Origin: Noviherbaspirillum soli
GTDB lineage: Bacteria; Pseudomonadota; Gammaproteobacteria; Burkholderiales; Burkholderiaceae_D
Length of the DNA stretch: 64,000 nt
Assembly (NCBI RefSeq): GCF_015352955.1
Contig: NZ_JACYOX010000019.1
Span: 1 to 64,000 of the forward strand
Reading direction: 5' to 3'
Part shown: positions 58,032 through 64,000 of the stretch, piece after piece
Layout of the letters: the number at the start of each line of letters is the position of its first letter
How positions within the stretch are numbered: position 1 is the first letter of the stretch
The notes under the pieces: generated by a model
What the model saw: only the letters and a program-made list of their open reading frames with translations
The model's database searches: none
What the model was told of the DNA's origin: nothing
Program-made: the position numbers and the translations under genes

Positions 58032-58664
58032 ATGACCTCCATGACCGATTCGAAACTGCTGCGCATTGTCGTCGTCAATTCCCTGGTTCCCGCCGACGGC
58101 GCGGATGCCGCCGCCATCGAGCGGGCCGAGCGCGCCCGCACGCTGCGCATCAGCCTGCTCGAAGCCGGCTACAACATCCTGGCCGCGCTGCCGCCGGACG
58201 CCAGGCTGCAGGAGCAGATCGCCCACCTGCAGCCGGATGTGATCATCGTCGACGCCCAGTCCGACGCCGCGCTGAAGGAAGTGGTGTCGGCCACCACCAA
58301 CGCGCCGCGGCCCATCATCTGCTTTTCCGAGGACGGCGACCGCGACCGCATGCATGCGGCGCTGGAGGCCGGCGTCTCGGCCTATGTCGCCGCCGGGCTG
58401 TCGGCGGACTGGGTCAAGGCCGTGCTGGACGTGGCGGTGGCGCGGTTCGAGGTCGACCGCAAGCTGCGCGACGAGCTCTCCGAAACCCGCATGAAGCTGG
58501 CCGAGCGCAAGGTGATCGAGCGCGCCAAGGGCCTGCTGATGGAGCGCCACCGCTGCAGCGAGGACGAGGCCTACCGCAAGCTGCGCCGCCTGGCCATGGA
58601 CAAGAACCTGAAGCTGTCCGATGTGGCGCAGCGCATGATCGACGTGGCTGATCTACTCATTTAA
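58032..58664 (+). CDS. nasT: ANTAR-domain response regulator (NasT-like)
   Basis: The 210-residue protein has a receiver domain with Asp74 in DVIIVDAQSDAA, then an ANTAR RNA-binding domain (about 150-205: ERKVIERAKGLLMERHRCSE, DEAYRKLRRLAMDKNLKLSD). NasT-type proteins bind hairpins in leader RNA and stop early termination of nitrate-assimilation operons; the sensor NasS normally holds NasT in check. Here nasT sits alone between tsaD and the nitrate-type ABC genes, and no nasS is in the window. The start is ATG 58032. A GGCCATG/CATGGCC hairpin (58679-58699) may end its transcript. Confidence 0.92.
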   Translation: MTSMTDSKLLRIVVVNSLVPADGADAAAIERAERARTLRISLLEAGYNILAALPPDARLQEQIAHLQPDVIIVDAQSDAALKEVVSATTNAPRPIICFSEDGDRDRMHAALEAGVSAYVAAGLSADWVKAVLDVAVARFEVDRKLRDELSETRMKLAERKVIERAKGLLMERHRCSEDEAYRKLRRLAMDKNLKLSDVAQRMIDVADLLI

Positions 58665-58818
58665 CCGCACCACCGCCGGGCCATGTTCCGGGCATGGCCT
58701 GCACTTTTCCCGCCGCCTTCCTCTTCTTCTCCTTTGAAAACCCGCGCTGTCCTGGTGCGTCGCACAGGCGCAGGGCAAATCACGCCTCGCGGTGAGGCAA
58801 ACCGGTTTTCTACTGTGC

Positions 58819-58834
58819 TGGCATACCAATTGCT
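58819..58834 (+). promoter_or_regulatory. Sigma54 (-24/-12) promoter of the nitrate-type ABC operon
   Basis: TGGCATACCAATTGCT fits TGGCAC-N5-TTGCW with the GG and GC elements ten bases apart, the key feature of sigma54 promoters. Nitrogen-controlled operons commonly use NtrC with sigma54. It starts the leader about ten bases before the first ANTAR hairpin. A near-palindrome CCTGGTGCGTCGCACAGG (58751-58768) could be an activator site, but does not match the classic NtrC form. Confidence 0.75.
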
Positions 58835-58846
58835 GTATGGCAGTGA

Positions 58847-58900
58847 GCGCCAAGGGAGGCGCACAACACGGTAGTGGGTCGCGGCCAATGGTGGCCGCGA
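58847..58900 (+). ncRNA. ANTAR-target leader RNA: two hairpins with A1/G4 hexaloops
   Basis: Hairpin one: stem GCGCC (58847-58851) and GGCGC (58858-58862), loop AAGGGA. Hairpin two: stem TCGCGGCC (58879-58886) and GGCCGCGA (58893-58900), loop AATGGT. Both loops are six bases with A at position 1 and G at position 4, the known requirement for ANTAR protein binding. The nasT gene is immediately upstream. Confidence 0.85.
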
Positions 58901-58921
58901 TCTTATGGGATCGCTCCCGTT
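58897..58921 (+). terminator. Candidate terminator overlapping the second ANTAR hairpin
   Basis: GCGATC (58897-58902) pairs with GATCGC (58909-58914) around TTATGG, followed by TCCCGTTT. Its first arm reuses the 3' arm of the second ANTAR hairpin (GCGA at 58897-58900), so the two structures exclude each other, as expected for antitermination. The T-run is short, so strength is uncertain. Confidence 0.6.
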
Positions 58922-58939
58922 TCTCGACGCAAGGAAGCC

Positions 58940-60193
58940 ATGACAGCCAAAGCAGACAAATCATCATTGACCCGCCGCAGCATGCTCAAGGCGGGCGCCG
59001 CGGCCGGCCTCGCCGGCGCCTTTTCCGCGCTGTCCACCCGGGGCGCCTGGGCAGCCGGCTCGGACAAGCCGGAAAAGGAAGAGGTCAAGGTCGGCTTCAT
59101 TCCGCTGACCGACTGCGCGTCGGTGGTGATGGCATCGGTGCTGGGCATCGACAAGAAGTACGGCATCAGGATCACGCCGTCCAAGGAGGCGTCCTGGCCG
59201 GGCGTGCGCGACAAGCTGGTCAACGGCGAACTCGATGCCGCCCATGTGCTGTATGGCCTCATCTATGGCGTGCACCTGGGCGTGTCGGGCCCGAAGAAGG
59301 ACATGGCGGTGCTGATGACCCTCAATAACAATGGCCAGGCGATCACGCTGTCGAAGAAGCTGGCCGACAAGGGCGCAGTCGACGGCGCATCGCTGGCCAG
59401 GCTGATGAAAGCAGAGAAGCGCGAATACACCTTCGCCCAGACCTTCCCGACCGGCACCCATGCGATGTGGCTCTACTACTGGCTGGCGGCCAACGGCATC
59501 GATCCGATGAAGGATGCCAAGATCATCACCGTGCCGCCGCCGCAGATGGTGGCCAATATGCGGGTCGGCAACATGGACGGCTACTGCGTCGGCGAGCCCT
59601 GGGGCCATCGCGCCATCGCCGACGGCATTGGCATTACCGCCATCACCACGCAGGACATCTGGCGCGACCATCCCGAGAAGGTGCTGGGCACCAGCGCCGA
59701 GTGGGTGAAGAAATATCCGAACACGGCGCGCGCGCTGACCGCGGCGGTGCTGGAAGCAGGCAAGTGGATCGATGCATCGCTGTCGAACAAGAACAAGATG
59801 GCCGAAACAATCGCCGACAAGTCTTATGTGAACACCTCGGTGGACGTGATCAACCAGCGCATTCTCGGCCGCTACCAGAACGGCCTGGGCAAGACCTGGG
59901 ACGACCCGAATCACATGAAGTTCTTCAACGACGGCGCGGTGAACTTCCCCTACCTGTCCGACGGCATGTGGTTCCTGACCCAGCAGAAGCGCTGGGGCCT
60001 GCTGAAGAACGATGTGGACTATCTGGCCGTGGCGAAGCAGATCAACCAGATCGACCTGTACAAGGACGCCGCCGGCATGGCCAAGGTCAGCGTGCCGAAG
60101 GACGCCATGCGCAGCAGCAAGCTGGTCGACGGCGCGGTATGGGACGGCAAGAATCCGCAGGCCTATGCGGCCTCCTTCAACATCAAGGTCTGA
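58940..60193 (+). CDS. ABC transporter substrate-binding protein, NrtA/CmpA type, Tat-exported
   Basis: The 417-residue protein begins with a twin-arginine signal (LTRRSMLKAGAAAGLAGAFS, Arg12-Arg13) and continues EEVKVGFIPLTDCASVVMAS, WPGVRDKLVNGELDAAHVLY and YTFAQTFPTGTHAMWLYYWL, the nitrate/bicarbonate-binding NrtA/CmpA family. It captures the anion in the periplasm for the permease and ATPase encoded next. Start at 58940 follows AAGGAAG. The leader RNA and promoter upstream suggest nitrogen control; nitrate or nitrite is the likely ligand. Confidence 0.92.
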   Translation: MTAKADKSSLTRRSMLKAGAAAGLAGAFSALSTRGAWAAGSDKPEKEEVKVGFIPLTDCASVVMASVLGIDKKYGIRITPSKEASWPGVRDKLVNGELDAAHVLYGLIYGVHLGVSGPKKDMAVLMTLNNNGQAITLSKKLADKGAVDGASLARLMKAEKREYTFAQTFPTGTHAMWLYYWLAANGIDPMKDAKIITVPPPQMVANMRVGNMDGYCVGEPWGHRAIADGIGITAITTQDIWRDHPEKVLGTSAEWVKKYPNTARALTAAVLEAGKWIDASLSNKNKMAETIADKSYVNTSVDVINQRILGRYQNGLGKTWDDPNHMKFFNDGAVNFPYLSDGMWFLTQQKRWGLLKNDVDYLAVAKQINQIDLYKDAAGMAKVSVPKDAMRSSKLVDGAVWDGKNPQAYAASFNIKV

Positions 60194-60221
60194 TCGACCA
60201 ACCGCCAGAACAGGAAACGCC

Positions 60222-61145
60222 ATGAGCGCTGTGATGAAATCCCTCGACCCTGCCAATCCTCTCGCCTCGCCGGACGCGGCGAGCCCGGCCCCCCAGATCG
60301 CCGCAGCAGCCCCGGCGCAGAAGCCCGTGGCCCGCGCCAGGCCGGCCGGCATGTCCCTGCGGCTGCGGCTGCGCGCACTGGCCGGCGTGGTGCTGCCGCC
60401 CATGCTGGGCATGGGCTTCCTGGTGCTGATCTGGCAGATCGTCTCGGTCAGCAGCAGCGGCATCCCGTCGCCCTTGGCCACGCTGGAAGAGGCGGTGAAG
60501 ATATTTTCCGACCCCTTCTACCGCAAGAGCCCGAATGACCAGGGCATAGGCTGGAACCTGCTGGCCTCGCTGCAGCGGGTGGCGGTGGGCTTCGGCCTGG
60601 CGGCCGCGGTGGGCATCCCGGCCGGCTTCCTGATCGGCCGCTTCCGCATCCTGGCCGCAATGTTCAATCCCCTCATCTCGATCCTGAAGCCGGTATCGCC
60701 GCTGGCCTGGCTGCCGATCGGCCTGCTGGTGTTCAAGGCCGCCAACCCGGCATCGATCTGGGCCATCTTCATCTGCTCGATCTGGCCCATGATCATCAAC
60801 ACCGCGGTCGGCGTGCAGCGGGTGCCGCAGGACTACATGAACGTGGCGCGGGTGCTGAACCTGTCGGAATGGAAGATCCTGACCCGCATCCTGTTCCCCT
60901 CGGTGCTGCCCTACATGCTGACCGGCGTGCGCCTGTCCATCGGCACCGCCTGGCTGGTGATCGTGGCGGCGGAAATGCTGACCGGCGGCGTTGGCATCGG
61001 CTTCTGGGTGTGGGACGAATGGAACAACCTCAATGTGCCGCACATCATCATCGCCATCTTTGCCATCGGCCTGGTCGGCCTGGTGCTGGAGCAGGCGCTG
61101 GTCATGTTGGCCCGCGCATTCACCTATGAAGATGTCAAGAACTGA
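60222..61145 (+). CDS. ABC transporter permease, NrtB type
   Basis: The 307-residue membrane protein has a Pro/Ala-rich N-terminal tail (residues 1-45), then about six helices with the permease coupling motif region NVARVLNLSEWKILTRILFP and GVRLSIGTAWLVIVAAEMLT, typical of NrtB/SsuC/TauC. It forms the channel for nitrate uptake with the neighbouring ATPase. It starts at 60222 behind CAGGAAAC, 28 bases after the binding protein gene. Confidence 0.92.
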   Translation: MSAVMKSLDPANPLASPDAASPAPQIAAAAPAQKPVARARPAGMSLRLRLRALAGVVLPPMLGMGFLVLIWQIVSVSSSGIPSPLATLEEAVKIFSDPFYRKSPNDQGIGWNLLASLQRVAVGFGLAAAVGIPAGFLIGRFRILAAMFNPLISILKPVSPLAWLPIGLLVFKAANPASIWAIFICSIWPMIINTAVGVQRVPQDYMNVARVLNLSEWKILTRILFPSVLPYMLTGVRLSIGTAWLVIVAAEMLTGGVGIGFWVWDEWNNLNVPHIIIAIFAIGLVGLVLEQALVMLARAFTYEDVKN

Positions 61146-61155
61146 GGACAGCACC

Positions 61156-61962
61156 ATGGACAACCGTAAATTCATCGATATCCAGGACGCGCAGATGTCC
61201 TTCAACACCCGCAACGGCGTGTTCCAGGCGCTGCAGGACATCAACCTGACCGTGGCCAAGGGCGAATTCATCACACTGATCGGCCACTCGGGCTGCGGCA
61301 AGTCCACGCTGCTGAACCTGATCGCCGGCCTGCTCAAGGCCAGCGGCGGCGCGCTGCTGTGCGCCAACCGCGAGATCGCCGGCCCGGCGCCGGAACGGGC
61401 GGTGGTGTTCCAGAACCATTCGCTGCTGCCCTGGCTGACCTGCTTCGAAAACGTCTATCTGGCGGTGGAGCGGGTGTTCGGCGCCAGCGAGAGCCGCGCG
61501 CAGTTGAAGGAACGCGCCAATGCCGCGCTGGCGATGGTGGGCCTGGCCCATGCGGCGCAGAAGCGCCCGAATGAAATCTCCGGCGGGATGAAGCAGCGCG
61601 TCGGGATTGCCCGCGCGCTGTCCATGGAGCCCAAGGTGCTGCTGATGGACGAGCCCTTCGGCGCGCTCGATGCGCTGACCCGGGCCCATCTGCAGGACGA
61701 GCTGCTGAAGATCGTCGCCCGCACCAGCTCCACCGTGGTGATGGTGACCCATGATGTCGACGAGGCAGTGCTGCTGTCGGACCGTATCGTGATGATGACC
61801 AATGGCCCCGCGGCCACCATCGGCGAGATCTTGCAGGTGGAACTGGAGCGGCCGCGCGAACGGGTGGCGCTGGCGCAGGATGCGCGCTATTCGCAGTACC
61901 GCACCGCGGTGCTGGAATTCCTGTACCACCGGCAGGCGCATCCGGCACGGGAAGCGGCCTGA
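61156..61962 (+). CDS. ABC transporter ATP-binding protein, NrtC/NrtD type
   Basis: The 268-residue ATPase has Walker A at 43-50 (GHSGCGKS), Q-loop VVFQNHSLLPWLTCFENV, signature EISGGMKQRVGIARAL, Walker B VLLMDEPFGALDALT and the H-loop VVMVTHDVDEAVLL. It matches the short NrtD form, without the extra binding-protein domain of NrtC. It starts at 61156, ten bases after the permease stop, completing a nitrate-type uptake operon. The assimilatory reductase genes are not in the window. Confidence 0.93.
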   Translation: MDNRKFIDIQDAQMSFNTRNGVFQALQDINLTVAKGEFITLIGHSGCGKSTLLNLIAGLLKASGGALLCANREIAGPAPERAVVFQNHSLLPWLTCFENVYLAVERVFGASESRAQLKERANAALAMVGLAHAAQKRPNEISGGMKQRVGIARALSMEPKVLLMDEPFGALDALTRAHLQDELLKIVARTSSTVVMVTHDVDEAVLLSDRIVMMTNGPAATIGEILQVELERPRERVALAQDARYSQYRTAVLEFLYHRQAHPAREAA

Positions 61963-61981
61963 TTGGCTGCGATTGCCCGGC

Positions 61982-62632
61982 TCAGTTGGTCGGCTCGACC
62001 TTCAGCTCCAGCACCCGCGGCACGCCGCTCGGTCCGGGAAAGTCGGCGAAGGCGCTCTTTACCATGGCCGGCATCACGGTCGCCAGCGTTGGCGTCTGGC
62101 CCTGGCTGTCGACCGTGACCTGATACAGGTTGCGGCCATCGGCGGCGCGGCTGATCGTGATCTTCAGTTGCCGGCTGTAGACCACGAAGCGCCGCTCGAC
62201 CGGCTGCACCACCGGCGGGCCAAACCAGAACGGATCGGCGAACGGGCTGTAGAAGCCATAAGGATAGCGATACCGGCCGAAGAAGCCCGGACCGTACCAG
62301 GGATCGACAATCACCGGCTCCACCACCCGCAGGTCGCGCGCATCGACGTGGTAATCGAGGCTGACGTTCAGGCGGCCGCGGTCCGACTCGGAAAAGCCCA
62401 GGCGCTGCAATTCGGCGCGCACCAGGTTTTCGTAATTGCGGTATTCCAGGTCGTTGGCCTGCGCGGCGTCCCGCCGGAAGGTATAGCTTTTCTCGCCCGC
62501 TTCGGCCGGCCATTCATGAAACGCCGTAACCTCGCTGCGCACGATGGTGCCGGCGCAGCCGGAGAGCAGCAGCGCAAACAGAATGGACAGCCAGGGCAGA
62601 AGCCGCCGCGCCAGTTGGCCAGGAAGAGACAT
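61982..62632 (-). CDS. DUF4136-domain lipoprotein
   Basis: The 216-residue protein has a signal peptide ending in LLLSGC with lipidation at Cys26, then the DUF4136 domain: EVTAFHEWPAEAGEKSYTFR, NDLEYRNYENLVRAELQRLG, SLDYHVDARDLRV, a Pro/Gly/Tyr/Phe-rich middle (WYGPGFFGRYRYPYGFYSPF) and SRQLKITISRAADGRNLYQV. Such lipoproteins are probably anchored in the outer membrane; the function is unknown. The start at ATG 62632 has GGGAG at ideal spacing; ATG 62647 is less likely. It is convergent with the nitrate ABC operon. Confidence 0.88.
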   Translation of the reverse strand: MSLPGQLARRLLPWLSILFALLLSGCAGTIVRSEVTAFHEWPAEAGEKSYTFRRDAAQANDLEYRNYENLVRAELQRLGFSESDRGRLNVSLDYHVDARDLRVVEPVIVDPWYGPGFFGRYRYPYGFYSPFADPFWFGPPVVQPVERRFVVYSRQLKITISRAADGRNLYQVTVDSQGQTPTLATVMPAMVKSAFADFPGPSGVPRVLELKVEPTN

Positions 62633-62731
62633 ATCGGACTCCCTCATGCAGATGGATTATTCTGCGCCGCCCTCATGCCGCCTGCACAGCCATGGCCATG
62701 GCGGCATGAGGGCAAACAATGCCGCGCCGCG

Positions 62732-64000
62732 TCAGGCGATGGCGGCAAAGGCGGCGCGGGCCGCATCCAGGGTGGCATCCACCACCGCGTCGTCATGCTG
62801 CGCGGAGAGGAAGCCGGCCTCGAACGCCGATGGCGCCAGGTAGACGCCGGCATCGAGCATCGCATGGAAGAAGGCGTTGAAGGCGCTCTTGTCGCACTTC
62901 ATCATCTCGGCATAGGAGCGCGGCACCGTCTGCGCAAAATAGATGCCGAACATGCCGCCCACCGAATCGCCGCAGAAGGCCACGCCGGCCGCACGCGCTG
63001 CTTCCGTCATGCCTGCCACCATGCGCGCGGTCTGCGCCGACAGTGCCTCGTGGAAGCCGGGCGCCTGGATCAGTTTCAGCGTCGTCATGCCGGCCGCCAC
63101 CGCCACCGGATTGCCCGACAGGGTGCCGGCCTGGTACACGCCGCCCAGCGGAGCCAGGTGCTTCATGATGTCGGCGCGTCCGCCGAAGGCCGCCACCGGC
63201 AGTCCGCCGCCGATCACCTTGCCCAGTACCGTCATGTCCGGCGTGATCTTGTAGATCGACTGCGCGCCGCCCAGCGCCACGCGGAAGCCCGACATCACCT
63301 CGTCGAACACCAGCAGCGCGCCATGCTTGCTGCACAGGCGGCGCATGGTCTGCAGGAATTCCGGCGTGGCCGGCAGCAGGTTCATGTTGCCGGCCACCGG
63401 TTCGACGATCACGCAGGCAATGCGGTCGCCGACCTTGGCGAAGGTGTCCTCGAGCTGTTGCGGATCGTTGAAGTCGAGCACCATGGTGTGGCGGGCAAAG
63501 TCTTCCGGCACGCCCGACGAGGTCGGATTGCCGAAGGTCAGCAGGCCGCTGCCCGCCTTCACCAGCAGGGAATCGGCATGGCCGTGGTAGCAGCCTTCGA
63601 ACTTCACCACCAGGTCGCGGCCGGTGGCGCCGCGCGCCAGGCGCAGCGCGCTCATTGCCGCCTCGGTGCCCGAGGACACCAGACGCACCTGCTCCAGCGA
63701 CGGCACCAGCCGGCAAATTTCCTCGGCCATCTGCACCTCGCCCTCGGTCGGCGCGCCGAACGACAGGCCGCGCTCGGCCGCTTCCTGCACGGCCTTGATC
63801 ACGGTCGGATGGGCATGGCCGACGATGGCCGGTCCCCAGGAGCCGATGTAGTCGATATAGCGGCGATCGTCGGCATCCCAGAAATAGGGGCCGGCGGCGC
63901 GGGTGATGAAGCGCGGCGTGCCGCCCACGGAACGGAAGGCGCGCACCGGGGAATTGACGCCGCCAGGCGTGGTGCGCTGGGCGCGTTCAAACAGGATGTC
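62732..64000 (-). CDS. hemL: Glutamate-1-semialdehyde 2,1-aminomutase, N-terminus beyond window
   Basis: The visible 422 residues begin [20 protein letters not shown] at the window edge, so only about five residues or so are missing. The PLP enzyme makes 5-aminolevulinate, the early heme precursor. Seen are [40 protein letters not shown], the PLP-binding Lys in [20 protein letters not shown] and [16 protein letters not shown]. hemH and hemJ are elsewhere in the window and not linked. The gene runs toward the DUF4136 gene. Confidence 0.97.
   Translation of the reverse strand, partial: DILFERAQRTTPGGVNSPVRAFRSVGGTPRFITRAAGPYFWDADDRRYIDYIGSWGPAIVGHAHPTVIKAVQEAAERGLSFGAPTEGEVQMAEEICRLVPSLEQVRLVSSGTEAAMSALRLARGATGRDLVVKFEGCYHGHADSLLVKAGSGLLTFGNPTSSGVPEDFARHTMVLDFNDPQQLEDTFAKVGDRIACVIVEPVAGNMNLLPATPEFLQTMRRLCSKHGALLVFDEVMSGFRVALGGAQSIYKITPDMTVLGKVIGGGLPVAAFGGRADIMKHLAPLGGVYQAGTLSGNPVAVAAGMTTLKLIQAPGFHEALSAQTARMVAGMTEAARAAGVAFCGDSVGGMFGIYFAQTVPRSYAEMMKCDKSAFNAFFHAMLDAGVYLAPSAFEAGFLSAQHDDAVVDATLDAARAAFAAIA

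Overview
The window looks like chromosome from a high-GC betaproteobacterium of the Burkholderiales, most likely Oxalobacteraceae (Herbaspirillum, Noviherbaspirillum or Massilia relatives). This is inferred from gene order (bamE-dapB-tonB/exb next to leuS-lptE-holA-proA; hda-pcnB-folK-panB; grpE-dnaK-dnaJ near hrcA, nadK and recN), the two phasins, and protein similarity recognised by eye. No rRNA, tRNA or CRISPR array was seen. Most of the sequence is housekeeping DNA, and the accessory material sits in small pockets.

Left part (1-8.2 kb): the tail of an IS3-like transposase, a structured repeat with a (GCAACT)6 tract, then a HAL/PAL-type ammonia-lyase and an M20 carbamoylase/amidohydrolase, divergent from a GntR regulator with a TTGTATACAA operator between them. 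Next come a membrane-anchored protein that resembles a STAND NTPase with its nucleotide-binding motifs lost, two phasins with PhaR-like operators, and a PP2C phosphatase.

9-21 kb: a long minus-strand run holds an RNA methyltransferase, an HCCA-isomerase-like protein, hemJ, proA, holA, lptE, leuS, a barstar-like protein, exbD, exbB, tonB, dapB and bamE. fur is divergent from bamE, and a gene-free repeat of about 290 bp starts at the fur stop codon. 21.6-31 kb: carbonic anhydrase, a SelD-type flavoprotein, a DUF3047 protein, dnaJ, dnaK, grpE (with a sigma32 promoter and a leader hairpin), hemH, recN and nadK. 32-40 kb: a HAD phosphatase, hrcA, a phosphoesterase, panB, folK, pcnB, a second HAD phosphatase, hda and purM.

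40.8-49.5 kb holds two compact systems. One is a four-gene cluster of circularly permuted ATP-grasp, alpha-E protein, transglutaminase-like protein and Anbu proteasome-type peptidase. The other is a response regulator and histidine kinase followed by a DUF4212/sodium:solute symporter pair whose large subunit carries a full EF-hand-like loop. recA follows under a clear LexA box. Downstream of recA lie a second, inverted copy of the left-end repeat and a dead transposase fragment that ends at the stop codon of an RMD1/YagE protein.

52-64 kb: ogt-xerD, a DUF488 protein, an EEP nuclease, ybaK, plsY, tsaD, then an ANTAR regulator (NasT-like) followed by a nitrate-type ABC transporter operon. The leader of that operon shows a -24/-12 promoter, two hexaloop hairpins with A1 and G4, and an overlapping terminator-like hairpin. 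This is the expected layout for ANTAR-controlled antitermination and the clearest regulatory find in the window. The window ends with a DUF4136 lipoprotein and the start-truncated hemL.
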